The position numbers and the translations under genes are program-made. From Tetmemena sp. SeJ-2015 (lineage: Eukaryota > Ciliophora > Spirotrichea > Sporadotrichida > Oxytrichidae): DNA of 20,039 nt. Location: assembly GCA_027382625.1 (NCBI GenBank), contig JAJKFJ010024102.1, forward strand, positions 1-20,039. The letters are read 5' to 3'. Positions 1 through 10,017 of this stretch are shown in pieces. Below the pieces are notes generated by a model that was given only the letters and a program-made list of their open reading frames with translations, ran no database searches and was not told where the DNA came from. Positions within the stretch are counted from its first letter, which is position 1; the number at the start of each line of letters is the position of its first letter.

Positions 1-1324
1 CGAGGAGATCTTCTCCATCTCATTTGTGGCTTGGAGCCCGCTTGGAGGAGAGGAGTTTCTAAAGCCGCAAGCTTGGGATCCCCCAGCATTGGTTGCCTAG
101 TTGAGCTGGTAGAGTCGCGTCAATCTATAATGGCTAGATGAAAGCCTTCCACCCTGATGAGTGATTCGAGATGCCGAGTAACCTCCTTCCTAATTCAGTC
201 GGAAGTCCTAACAGGGAAGTTGAGTGGTTTCTCACGCTTCCCAAGCTAGAAGGCAACAGCCTTCTAAGCACTATCCGTTGGATGAGGAAAGAAAGCGGCA
301 CTTCGTCATTCTTAAGTGTGGGAGGACATCTCAAAATTGTACTTGGCGAGCTCGCATGCACCCGGGTCACTGGAGCTAGTCCGGGAAGATGAGTGAGGGA
401 AGCTAGTCGGACTAACCAACCGGCGTTAGAGGCTGGGCCTAGGAGAAGTGCCGCGCCAGTATGTCACCCAGTCACGCGTTTGGCGAGCCGGAGGTGCTCG
501 AAGACGGAGGGCTGCCTGCCGAGGAGTCATCTCATACAGCCCAGAGATCGTTAGCGGCTCGGAGAGATGAGGAGGGAGGCTTCCTGCAAGTCTGGCGGGA
601 TCCGCAAGGCCATGTCAGCGAATAGGGGGCCGGAGACTTGAGAGAGAGGTGCTGCACATGCCATCTTGAGGAGCTGATAAGCTGAGGAGATGAGCCTGAG
701 TCCTCTGCGTGTGGGGGAGTGTGCGGCATGCTCTTGAGAAAGCGGCGGCCTCCAGGGAGCGTGAGGAGAGATGAGGATGAGGAACAAACGAGAGGATAAG
801 ATCTGAGCCGCCACAGTCATGGATGCGTGAGAAAGGGAAGGAGTTCAGACAAGAGCACCACTGCAAAGACACCCTGGCGCTTCATGTCTTCCACTCAGCA
901 TAGGCCTCAACTGCGACCACCCGAGCCCCTCGTTTGAGTTAGAATATTAAATATTAAGTTAATAGTAAATAAGGGGGCACGGCTCGGAGATGCCCACGGG
1001 GCTGATCAATCACCTCATCATGGGGCACTCATACTTTTCGGCTTCTCTTCCTGTGAACGGTGCGGCCACCTGGCTGCAGCAGTCTATTGCTCGAGCATCC
1101 CAGAGGTATGAGTTGCGACAGGTGAGGTGTTAGCCCAGGGCCAGAGACTGGAGGCTGCAGCTGAGTGGATGCACAGGGAGTGACTTTCGGCAATATGCAG
1201 CAGGATCATTGATCTCTCCTGACTTGATCACGGAGCCTGGCCTAACGACTCTATCGAGGCCGATCACGTGTAATTAACCTTGCACATTTCTTCACCATCC
1301 ACTCCATCTCTTCACCTGGGTGAT
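1..1324. other. GC-rich block without recognisable gene
   Basis: This block is much richer in GC than the rest of the window, most strongly in the first 950 bases. TGA occurs often in all frames of both strands, and the open stretches (for example minus strand 615-872) have no family resemblance or usual codon pattern. Purine-rich words around GAGATGAG recur near 565, 686 and 768 without a strict period. It could be germline-limited repeat DNA, a decayed mobile element or foreign sequence joined in assembly. No function is assigned. Confidence 0.6.
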
Positions 1325-1342
1325 TTGGGGTTTTGGGGTTTA
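1325..1342 (+). repeat. Interstitial G4T4 telomere-type repeat
   Basis: The run T3 G4 T4 G4 T3 matches two units of the hypotrich telomere repeat. It lies exactly where the GC-rich block changes to AT-rich ciliate DNA. The G-strand reads rightward, so a real telomere here would cap the DNA on the left, not the gene on the right. Ends of hypotrich germline transposons (TBE family) also carry this repeat. Which of these applies is not decided by the sequence. Confidence 0.75.
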
Positions 1343-1412
1343 CAAGCAGTTCAAACTTAGCCTTAAATAATATTTCTTAATTAAAGTATAAGCCTAAGCT
1401 TTTGAGGAATAA

Positions 1413-4400
1413 ATGTAGATCGATGAATTATATTTTTATTCTTTATAGTTTAATTGAAAGAGGCGATTAAGATAGCTTCAAACCTAAATTTGTGAATAAA
1501 AAGCAAAGAGAAGCAAACCAATTGGCTCAGAGGAGCACTGAAAACTCATTGTTATAACTTTATTTATAACGAGGCAATGGAAGATTTAGATGATAAGACT
1601 GACAGAATTTAATAAGAGTCCCAAAAAGTAAAGTTTGGAAGAATTAAAACGGCAAATGCTAACAAAGTTCAATCCTAAACAAAAATTTCTGAAGAGCCAA
1701 GATAATAAGATAAAAGAGAAACTAACCCTATCTTTATAAATTTAATTGCATAATTAAAATACTATGATTCAATCTTGTTGAATGGAAATTTAGAAAAAGA
1801 TGAAGAAGAGCAAGAGATTTAAAGCACATCTAAGTTGATTGCTGCTGATTCTTAAATGTAGGATATCCAAAGTAATTAGAATACTGAAAATAAAACGAAG
1901 TTTAGCTTCAAAAAGAGGAAAATGATTAACTAAGAATGAGAAATTTAGAAGATGCTTCTCAAAGCTTTAATTAATTTAAACTAATCTTAAATCAGTATAA
2001 AAAACTCAGAATTAGTAAGTTGATGTTTGTGGAATTGAAATATTTGCTAATAAATAATTAGTTTTGTTTAATAGTCAAAGACTGTAAATTCTCACTACAT
2101 AAGTACCATAGAATTATGAAAGAACTAAATACTCAAACTTTAGTAACTTCACTTCTCTTATATATGGCTTATAATGTTTTTGCTTTCCCTCTGAAACTGA
2201 ATCTCTCTCAGTTTAAATTTTTAAATGCTAAATAAGTCTTGACTAGAGCGTAATTACAGCTTGAGAAAATTCCTTTCGAATACCGCTAATCAATCAACCA
2301 AAGGAAAATATATAAGTTAAAACAGAGAGTTCAACAAACCTCTCGCAATAAGCAAATTTGTGAACAGCCAAAAAGAGGTGGTCCATCTGGCCTAAACACA
2401 TCTCTTCCTGAAAGTCCTCCTTTATTTACTAAATTGCTAACTAAGTTGCAATTTTAATTCTATGAATTCATAAGTTTAGGATGTAAACAAATATTGACGT
2501 TGAAAACTTGGAAGTTAGCGAGGTATGTAAGTAATCACTTATTATAGAATAAGATTAAGTGATTCCTCCTTCAACTCGGCTCTCTGATTTTTTGGTGTCT
2601 CAAAGAGACTCTCAAGTTTGCGATTTCAACTGTCAATAAAGCTTAGAGGCTGGCTTAAACAAGCAACTCCAAGTAAACTATTTGAGGATCCCCTATCCAA
2701 GAAAGAGAAGTAGCAGCTCTTATTTGAAAGTTAAAGAAGACCATTTCAAAATTGGGGAACAGGGAGCTTTTTCAGACCCTGCTGATTTCAAAAAGTCACA
2801 ATCTCAAGTTTACCCAGACCAATTTAAGTTTAAACTTAGTGAGTTTACTTTTCAATTTGTGAAGGAAGTGACATCATCCTTATCAAGGAATCATCTCAGC
2901 TTAGGCCAAGAAAATTAAGAAGCCTCCCTTACTAAGTAAATATCACTCTTGAGCACTAACTCTTTTAAAATCAGAGCTAAAGCAAGTTAATCTTACTCCA
3001 GATAAGACTAACCACTAAATATGCTACTATTATATCCTCTTAAATTTAGACTGCTCTACTTAAATTTCGATAAACGATGATTACTAAATATCAAATTCCA
3101 GATAGCAGAGAGAGTAATTTAAAAATAACAGGCACGACCATCATCACAATATTATAAAGTCCTTAAATTTATCCCAAAATTATACCTCTTCTAACTCTCA
3201 AATGAATAGAAAATTCAATCATCTTTCAATTTTATAAAATGAAATAAGAAGAGTCTAATTAAATATCAGAGCTGCTTCAGGACTACGCTAGTCAAGGAAA
3301 CTGTATCCCTAACTTTACTTGCTCGGATAATAGCGACTATCAAGAGAGAGATTAGAATGCAACTACTGTGCTAAAGAATGGGAAAGTGATTAACTGGGAT
3401 AAATTTGTTTACTTAAGCACAGAGCAACACATACTAGATAGGAAGAGACAAAGAAATACAAACTCATGCTTATAAAAGTTAAAGCAAAATTTGCAAATAT
3501 CATAAATGATAATAAAGATTCTTTCATTTTTAATTGAATTAAAGTTAATTTTAACTCTGAATTTTTGACACTAAAAGTAAATAGGTTAAGGTTAACTAAC
3601 TCAAGTCAGCGAAGTTCTCAAATTCAAATTACTGATTAGTAGTAATAGCACTCTGAGTATTTGAACTTCCCAGAACTTTGCCAGAATAAAAGTAACTAGC
3701 CTAACTCCACACTAAGTATAAATGTGAGAAAGACTATTGAGAGCAGATCTCTCTCCTCCCGTAAATACAATTCTAACGATAAGAGCGAAGTAAACACTTC
3801 TAGATAAATCTCAGATACTGAAGGAAGTACTACTCAAGATGATTCGTTTGCTCAATAGAGATAGAGTAGAGAATATTCCTCCTAACTTGATTCTTCCTCT
3901 AAGAAGTCAAAATTTGAAAAGTCAAAGTTTGCACTAAGGTTAACCAAAGAACAAACTGACGGAAAAGTCAGAAATCAAGAACTACTCAGAGTTTAGTCTA
4001 AAATAAGGAAGCTCATTAAAATGAAATATTTATAAGCTTTTGGATCAACAAGTTGAAAAATTCAACCAATATAAGATGCAATGCTTTTTAAATTATTTAT
4101 TCAGTCACAAGATGCGCCTATCAAAAGCTAAAATTGATAGCTTCAATTCTTCGATAGCCATGAGTGAGCTTCCACTTTTCGATAGCTAACCTAAATATTT
4201 ATACTCTTTAACTCTTATATAGAATTCCATAAATGATTATGATAACCTGAGAAGTTGCATATCTTTAAAGAGTAGAGGCATACTGATGCTGACCTCACTG
4301 AATCTTTTATTAATTAGCGAGTGGTAATTAATAGAAGCAGAATTTAATAAGAAAACTAAAGTCACTTAGAATCAGACCACCAGAAACTACTCTATTTATT

Positions 4401-7400
4401 ATTTTCCATAACTAAGCCTTTAAGTAAATGGAAGGATAAGGCTCCATTTAAACTTTAGTTTAGAATATTTTTGAATATCTCCCAAAAATCAATATCATCC
4501 TGAAATGAACAATTAATGTTAGTTTAAGATTTCATTAAGAAGATCACATACACATAAATAAATCGTATAACCCTTAATCCCTTAATAAATACTCAAAATG
4601 ACCTTCAAAGCCATTTGATAAAGAAGTATGAAATAATGAACATATTTTTAAAGCTACCATCATCCTAACTAAGGAAGCTAGTACTAATATTTAATAAGAA
4701 AAGTTTTAATCAAGAACTAATGACTTAGCTCTATTTAATTAATTAATACCTTAATTTAAAGTAGTGATTCATAGTCTATTCAAATTTTTAGTATATAATG
4801 TTAAGAAATATTCTATAAATTAAGTTGAATTTTTCATTCTCCATGATTTTAAATAGCAAAAGAGCCAAGGTTAGAATTAACAAGACCCCCTTTTTATGTA
4901 ACAGACATCAGATTGCAATATTTGACTTTCTTTTATTGGACTGCATTTCCTCTGTGAGAATGGATTTGAGTGCTGGAGGGCGACTATATAGAGGAATGAT
5001 GATCTCCTCCAGGATTTGAATTCTGCTTTGGAAAGTAAACATTATTTGACTCGTCTATAACTTCTTGCTCAAAGAATTTCAGCTCCTTCCCTGTCAGGTC
5101 TATTCTAGCCTAAATACTAACTAACCATTTGCATTTTGTTAGATAAGTTAAATCTAGTTGCACAATATCATTCCCTCTATTCTTAAATTAAATTGGTGAA
5201 CTTAAACTCAGATCTGGGAGCAAAATCTCCTCCGTTTTCAGCATTAGATGGAATTGTCTTTGCCAGTTTATTATAGAGCTGTAGGCAGTTGCTCGCTATC
5301 AAATGATATTAAGAGTGATTCTGGAAGTAGTTGAGAAGACTCTCTGAATTCCTACTCACCACTTCAGTCTTCAAATAAATATAAAAACGGATTTTAGCAT
5401 ACCAAAATACTAATTCTTTAACTTAATTAGAGGAAAATATATTAAAATATATGCACTTTTCATAAAATTAATATATTAAAGCATCTAAGACAAAGTAAAG
5501 CATGTAATAAGAAAACAGCAAGAAGAATTTCTAATGGGCTACTAAGTTTGGATGCATAAACAGGAAGCTATTGTCAGGCAACTTGTCTAATTTATATTAA
5601 TTTTTGTTGTTGACAAGCTACAGGAGAAATTAGCACACTAAGATGAGAAAGACTTGAAAATTGAAGAGCTAGTAGGAATGCTATAGCATGAGTATCATCT
5701 GTAAGTCACACAGGATGAGCAGTTGCAACTAAATCAGTTGCAATTTTAATACAGAGATTTTTACCTATTAATTTTAATATCATTTAGGAAGCTATCCCTT
5801 CGATTATTGAGTAAGACTCGAACTCTGACATTAATCATATGCAAAATATCAAATCATTTACTGTATCATGTTTTTAAATCAACAGTAATAATTTGTGATA
5901 TCTAATGAGGGAAATATGAACAAGTTTAAGAGATTCTTAGAAGAACTTTTTGAGTCTAAACTCGGATAAAACAGAGAGAAAGATGAGCTCACTCTTTATT
6001 TCAAGAATTTAGACTAAGGGTATAGGAAAATCATTGTCAAGCAAGCTTAAATTTAAGAGAAAAGCTTAAAGAAAAGCTAAAAGTAAAAAATGAACTACAA
6101 GTAAAGCAAGCACTTTCGAAGAGTGCTAGCAAATACTCACTGCAACAGAGTCCTTCTAGATTAATTTTTACATCTTTACTTATTTTTTGGATTAGTGCTA
6201 GGTAAATAAGATAATTTTGGATAGGTGCAGAAATTCATGGATTGACTAATCCTTAATTATTGAAATATTTTATGGATGAAAGGCACCTCTTTCCTCAATC
6301 CTAAACATATCTAGCTCTCAAGCTTCTTAAAAAACTAATTTATAATTAGCCGCTAGAAAACATCACAGAACTTTTTGAAAGAGATGCATAATCACTTATT
6401 GAAGGAGATATTAACAGTCTTAAAAATCTCTTAGAAACTTAAATTTCCTTTAATTTCCTTGAAACCTTGGACTCCACTTAGGTTGCTTCAAAAATTACAT
6501 TTTAAACTTTCTCTAACAAAAATGCAAAGACCCTCTAATACTACCTGTTTACTAAATATATGGCTCAAAGAAACACCCCACACTTGGCTAAAAGAAATTC
6601 TCAGTTGATCATAAATACAGCGATAGCTCTAAATTATGAGTAAGCGAGTGAGGCAAATAATTTCTGATCAGCAATATTCTAATTAGAAGAGTAAAGATCA
6701 AGCCACATAGAAAAGTAGCACTTCTAATTCCAAATAGCTAAATCAATGGGATAGCAGCAGTATACTTCTAGCGAAGTCTACTCATAATACTCAAATAAAT
6801 CTCAATGGGGGCTTGAGTGGGCAGGCACCTCTTATTCTTCCTAAGATATCTAAACTTACTTAGTGAATTTAATATTTAGTCTGAGTATCTTAAATTTTAC
6901 CTCGTCAATGCTATCTGAAAAGAGGAAAGAAATCCTTGATATTCTCAGACCAGACAGAAAGAGAGCTGTCTCAAATTTATTGAGCATAAACAACAATCAC
7001 ACTTTTGATGCCAAAAACATTCGCACTCAGCCTTCATTCAATGCTCAAAAGAATAGATCACCAGAGTCTCTAGTTGCACAGGGAGAAAGCCCAGAGAAGA
7101 AGGCTTTTAATTTCCAGATCAAAAGCTAAAACTATTCAAGATAGTGATTTAAGGAGCTATCCTCCCAGCTTGTTTTTAAATTTAAATATTTTGCTTTCAA
7201 GGAATGGCAGCAAGATTGCGATTAGCAAATTTCCTTACACCTAAACCCAAAGAGTCAAAGAGCAAAGAGCTTTAAATTATAGTAACTTATGAATGAGAAA
7301 TATAGTAGAGTTTTCTCATTACAATTATAGTTTAGCAAGAATTTAAGATATATCTATTATGAAGATCAATCAATATAGAAATAAAGATGCTTCAAACTTG

Positions 7401-7553
7401 AAATTGATAAGAGAATCTATCAAACTCTTCAGTTATTTTCCTAAGTAGGTTTTGCATTCTTCTATCGGTGTACCTTGGGTCATCTACTTGCCTGAACTTA
7501 AACACGTTTGTCTTATATTTTCAAGATTGTCAAAATTAAGTATATGTGATTGA
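1413..7553 (+). CDS. Long coiled-coil, Q/N/S-rich protein interrupted by many IESs
   Basis: I do not recognise a family. Read with TAA/TAG as Gln, long coding frames run rightward through this span and are joined by at least thirteen IESs. The proposed start is the ATG at 1413 (MQIDQDSFKPKF after the first IES); an ATG at 1423 is a weaker choice. Clear coding stretches lie at about 1520-1935, 2480-4470, 4950-5300, 5500-5760, 5925-6160 and 6262-7500. The protein is rich in Ser, Gln, Asn and Lys, with charged helical stretches typical of coiled coils (for example near 5640-5760 and 5930-6120). No membrane segment or catalytic motif is evident. Joins in about 1936-2440 and 4480-6260 are not resolved, because two frames are open at once. 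The last TGA is at 7551-7553, 56 bp from the convergent neighbour's stop. It could be more than one gene. Confidence 0.7.
1421..1467. other. IES, pointer CGAT (43 bp removed)
   Basis: CGAT occurs at 1421-1424 and 1464-1467. Removing 43 bp joins the ATG at 1413 to the frame continuing DSFKPKFVNKK. The pointer is short, so the call is tentative. Confidence 0.5.
1501..1517. other. Possible 10-bp IES, pointer AAGCAAA
   Basis: AAGCAAA occurs at 1501-1507 and 1511-1517. Removing 10 bp moves the frame to the one that reads MEDLDDKTDR at 1577. Only three bases are not pointer, so a simple tandem repeat is an alternative. Confidence 0.4.
2442..2476. other. IES, pointer TAAGTT (29 bp removed)
   Basis: The pointer is at 2442-2447 and 2471-2476. 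Removal joins the frame ending FTKLLTK to the long frame that begins NIDVENLEV at 2493. Confidence 0.72.
2997..3104. other. IES, pointer TCCAGATA (100 bp removed), with nested repeat
   Basis: The pointer is at 2997-3004 and 3097-3104. Removal restores the frame KASQSYSRQQREQFKNN. Inside lies a second, unused 9-bp direct repeat, ACTAAATAT, at 3014-3022 and 3083-3091. Confidence 0.85.
3200..3243. other. IES, pointer AAATGAA (37 bp removed)
   Basis: The pointer is at 3200-3206 and 3237-3243. Removal joins SSNSQMK to QEESNQISELLQDY in frame. Confidence 0.85.
3478..3589. other. IES, pointer GTTAA (107 bp removed)
   Basis: GTTAA at 3478-3482 pairs with 3585-3589. A third copy at 3591-3595 would also keep the frame (113 bp), so the exact junction is ambiguous. 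Removal eliminates a TGA at 3566. Confidence 0.68.
4009..4038. other. IES, pointer AAGCT (25 bp removed)
   Basis: The pointer is at 4009-4013 and 4034-4038. Removal joins VQSKIRKLL to DQQVEKFNQYK and avoids the TGA at 4054. Confidence 0.8.
4073..4115. other. IES, pointer AAGATGC (36 bp removed)
   Basis: The pointer is at 4073-4079 and 4109-4115. The length is a multiple of three with no TGA in frame, so retention would add 12 residues without breaking the frame. Confidence 0.65.
4150..4186. other. IES, pointer TTCGATAGC (28 bp removed)
   Basis: The 9-bp pointer is at 4150-4158 and 4178-4186. Removal, together with the next IES, gives the continuous frame NSSIANLNIYTDADLTES. Confidence 0.75.
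4201..4284. other. IES, pointer ATACT (79 bp removed)
   Basis: The pointer is at 4201-4205 and 4280-4284. It restores the frame that reads DADLTESFINQRVVINRS. Confidence 0.7.
6653..6674. other. IES, pointer GCAA (18 bp removed)
   Basis: The pointer is at 6653-6656 and 6671-6674. Removal takes out an in-frame TGA at 6665-6667 and joins NYEQASEA to IFQLEEQRSS. Confidence 0.6.
7135..7201. other. IES, pointer TTCAAG (61 bp removed)
   Basis: The pointer is at 7135-7140 and 7196-7201. Removal avoids the TGA at 7145 and joins KSQNYSR to NGSKIAISKFPY. Confidence 0.8.
7275..7331. other. IES, pointer AATTATAGT (48 bp removed)
   Basis: The 9-bp pointer is at 7275-7283 and 7323-7331. Removal takes out an in-frame TGA and joins EQRALNYS to LARIQDISIM. 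Confidence 0.82.
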
Positions 7554-7609
7554 AATTTAAATAAATTTGCTTGCTGTAAAAGAGAACTAGTGATTCTAAT
7601 TTTAATATT

Positions 7610-8106
7610 TCAGCAGTAAAAATCTTACGGATATAGCTTTTCAGTCTTCAAAGCTCTTGCAATTTCCTAATCCATGAGATACACTTTCTCTTATATAATA
7701 AAATTTGCTTCTCTGCATCAGTCTTAAACTTAGTAGGTCTAGCTTTGAATGACACTGTCTCCTCATGCTACTCAAGCTTTTCTCTGAGTCTTTCATTTTC
7801 AAATTCAAGTCTTTTCTCCTTGAGGTTCTTTTTCTTGTCACTTATGGTGGTGTTTGAGACTGCTTATTTATCAAGTTTTTGGTCTTGCTGCTTCTTCTTA
7901 TCAAGGTTTTTCTGTACTGTGGATTCGAATTTGGGGTCAAATATCATGTCTATTTCCTCTTGTGTGAAGAGGGGCTTTGGTTTAGAGGGATCTTCGAGTG
8001 GCACATTCTTTTGCTGAAGGTAGCGGGGCACAGTTCGCTCACTAAAGTTGTTAGGGCCATCATTATTCACAGTTGCGTTAGTATTCGCTGAGTAATCTGC
8101 AGCCAT
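7610..8106 (-). CDS. 151-aa charged, helical protein of unknown function
   Basis: The frame starts at the ATG at 8106 and, after removal of one 41-bp IES, ends at the TGA at 7610-7612, giving 151 residues. Residues about 80-125 are Lys/Glu-rich and likely form a helix or coiled coil. The middle contains PLFTQEEIDMIFDPKF. Without the IES the frame would stop early at 7648 after WIRKLQEL; with it the C-terminus reads QIARALKTEKLYPQDFYC. I do not recognise the family. It is divergent from the YIPF5-like gene with 131 bp between the two start codons, which probably holds both promoters. Confidence 0.8.
7661..7706. other. IES, pointer AATTT on plus strand (41 bp removed)
   Basis: The pointer is at 7661-7665 and 7702-7706. 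Removal restores the C-terminal frame of the 151-aa protein. Confidence 0.75.
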
Positions 8107-8237
8107 ATTTTCTGATTGCGGAGTTTCTGGGTCAAGCTATAAAATTCACTATATGAGTTCCTTGATGATTGATATTCGGGGAGTTAATTATAAATATTGA
8201 ATTAGAAATTTATTATCCTTAGTAGGAAAAACAAGCA
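8107..8237. promoter_or_regulatory. Divergent intergenic region between two start codons
   Basis: 131 bp separate the ATG of the 151-aa gene (minus) and of the YIPF5-like gene (plus). It must hold both 5' leaders if both genes sit on one somatic chromosome, or two chromosome ends if they do not. No specific motif is seen. Confidence 0.45.
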
Positions 8238-9897
8238 ATGAAAAGCACAACAGGAGGAAACTTAGGCAATAATCCCTTTGCCTATTCGCTCTAATAGAAA
8301 GGAAATTAGCAGAAGAAGAATTAAGCTCCTAATTTAATCTAAGCTCCTTTTGGAGGTGTTTCATCTTCTGAACAATCATTTTCTCAGGATAATGATGATT
8401 AAAATTCAAACATTGAATCTAGTGTTTTAAATAGATGATGATTTCAATTTCACTGCTGATCAGCCTCCAGAATACTTCCCATCTTCAATTCAAGATAACA
8501 TCGGCTAGGCTCAACAACAAACTACCATCGATTTCGGAGACGCAGCTGGTTTCCAGCCAAAGCAGTTTGAAAAGGGGACCCTAGGAGCTCAAATTATTCA
8601 CACCAACAATATCTTACCAGACGGGGGTCCAGCTGGAACCCTAAGGCAAAGTGCCTTTACTTAAGTCAATCCCCAGAAAAAGAATGACTCATAATCATTG
8701 ATTTTAGAAATACTTAATCAAATTTTTAAATGACGTGCCAAGGGGAAGTCTACCTCAAAATTAAAGACCTCCTTTCAACAGCAACTAGAGACAGCCCCCA
8801 TAAGGCTATAACCACCAGTAAGAGCAGGTTTATTAAGAGAACTATGATTAAAATTCTTATCAAAGCAGGCTAAGTGAGGAAGCAGTCTCTCTTGATGAAA
8901 TCTAATAAGATGACTCCTACTCGACGTCATCTTTCCATTCTAATCAAAAGTTAATGTTTATTTATAAGAAAAAGTTTAGCAAGTAGTCAACTTACAACCC
9001 TCATCAGTAAAATGTTAGACAGCAGCAACAGTAGTAGTTCGGACGAGCCAATACTGTCGCTCAATCTTAGAATAAGTTCATGCAATAAATTCATATGTTA
9101 TTTATTGATTATCTAAAATTTAGCATCCTTTCTAATAAACTATGGAGGATCCAACTCTTTAAGGAAACATCAATTTGAATAGAGGAGAATATCATAATTA
9201 TTTTCTTAGATAAGTTCTAAATTTTAAAACAAGGAGAATCTTAAACCTACAATGGAGATGAAGAAGATGAGATTCCTCTTCTCGAAGGTAATAAAACTTA
9301 TAATATTTTGAGAAAAACTTTCTCGTTTCTTGCTTAATCTTATATCTTATATTTCTATAGACTTGGGGATTGATCTAGAAAGAATAAAGTAGAAGCTTCT
9401 TTCTGTCATAACTCAAAGAGGGATAAAAGAGAATGCTGATTATGATGACATGGCTGGCCCATTTTTGGTTATTGTGATCTTTGGATTCTTCCTTCTTCTG
9501 GTAAGCTTACAATATAGAAATTTCAAGTTATTAAATGACTTTATAGAAAGGAAAAGTGCAGTTTGGTTACATTTATGGCTTTGGTTTGACAGGTTGTCTA
9601 GGAATATACTTCATCATAAATCTTTTGAGCAAGAAAACTCAATATGTGGAACTCTACAAGACCTCAAGTATTTTAGGATACTCTCTGATGCCCTTTACAA
9701 TCCTCGCTCTGATATCTATCTTCGTAGAGCTCAATAACTTATTCGGAGGATTGGTATCCTTGGTGATGATTATTTGGTCAACAACTACTGCTACTAGATA
9801 TTTCGAATACGGCTTAGATATGGAAGATAAAAAGTATCTGGTTGCATACCCCATATCCCTCTTCTACTTTGTTTTCATGTTACTTAGTGTGTTTTGA
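8238..9897 (+). CDS. YIPF5/Yip1-family Golgi-ER membrane protein
   Basis: The C-terminal 130 residues are clearly the Yip1 domain. It includes PLLEELGI-like LLEDLGIDLERIK, the motif MAGPFLVIVIFGFFLLL (first membrane segment), QFGYIYGFGLTGCLG, and a short tail ending LLSVF at TGA 9895-9897, as in YIPF5. Four to five hydrophobic segments follow. Family members cycle between ER and Golgi and bind Rab GTPases and YIF1; that role is known for the family, not shown here. After removal of five IESs and two introns (9288-9360, 9501-9546) the gene has 442 codons. This is longer than the roughly 260 of animal YIPF5 because of a long Gln/Asn-rich N-terminus, partly coded by TAA/TAG. The start is the ATG at 8238. 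Confidence 0.93.
8392..8443. other. IES, pointer ATGATGATT (43 bp removed)
   Basis: The 9-bp pointer is at 8392-8400 and 8435-8443. Removal gives SQDNDDFNFTADQ in one frame; retention would hit a TGA. Confidence 0.9.
8683..8734. other. IES, pointer AATGAC (46 bp removed)
   Basis: The pointer is at 8683-8688 and 8729-8734. Removal joins NPQKKND to VPRGSLPQNQRPPFN. Confidence 0.9.
8946..8976. other. IES, pointer AAAAGTT (24 bp removed)
   Basis: The pointer is at 8946-8952 and 8970-8976. The insert is AT-only apart from two G bases. It is a multiple of three without TGA, so retention would add eight residues. Confidence 0.75.
9084..9139. other. IES, pointer AATAAA (50 bp removed)
   Basis: The pointer is at 9084-9089 and 9134-9139. 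Removal joins NKFMQQ to TMEDPTLQGNINLNRGE. Confidence 0.85.
9183..9239. other. IES, pointer AGGAGAAT (49 bp removed)
   Basis: The 8-bp pointer is at 9183-9190 and 9232-9239. Removal joins NLNRGE to SQTYNGDEEDEIPLLE, directly before the Yip1 domain. Confidence 0.9.
9288..9360 (+). other. GT-AG intron, 73 nt
   Basis: The intron runs GTAATA to CTATAG with no flanking direct repeat. It splits the conserved LLEDLGI motif of the Yip1 family and is AT-rich. Confidence 0.9.
9501..9546 (+). other. GT-AG intron, 46 nt
   Basis: The intron runs GTAAGC to TTATAG, between FGFFLLL and KGKVQFGYIYG. Both sides match the family and no pointer is present. Confidence 0.93.
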
Positions 9898-10017
9898 AGA
9901 TTCAAAGCTGCAATAAAGCATATATATCTTGTAAATTAATTCCTTCTCTATTCAAATACACGCGAGACTTTTACATTGACAATAGAAATTTCTTAATTAA
10001 GATAGAGATTCGCTCAC

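Noticed and set aside
91..176. tRNA-like stretch with a box A-like word and a 5-bp stem with 7-base loop
   Set aside because: The acceptor, D and T stems do not pair, and the loop lacks the T before the anticodon. At most a decayed tRNA-derived repeat.
551..872. Overlapping minus-strand frames in the GC-rich block
   Set aside because: Three frames overlap with similar openness, none has a recognisable domain, and base composition alone explains them.
1325..1342. True somatic chromosome end capping the gene to its right
   Set aside because: The G-rich strand points the wrong way for that, and sequence continues on both sides.
8953..9760. UGA read-through or a code with UGA as an amino acid
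   Set aside because: The YIPF5-like gene ends at TGA exactly where the family ends, and TGAs inside genes fall within proposed IESs or introns.
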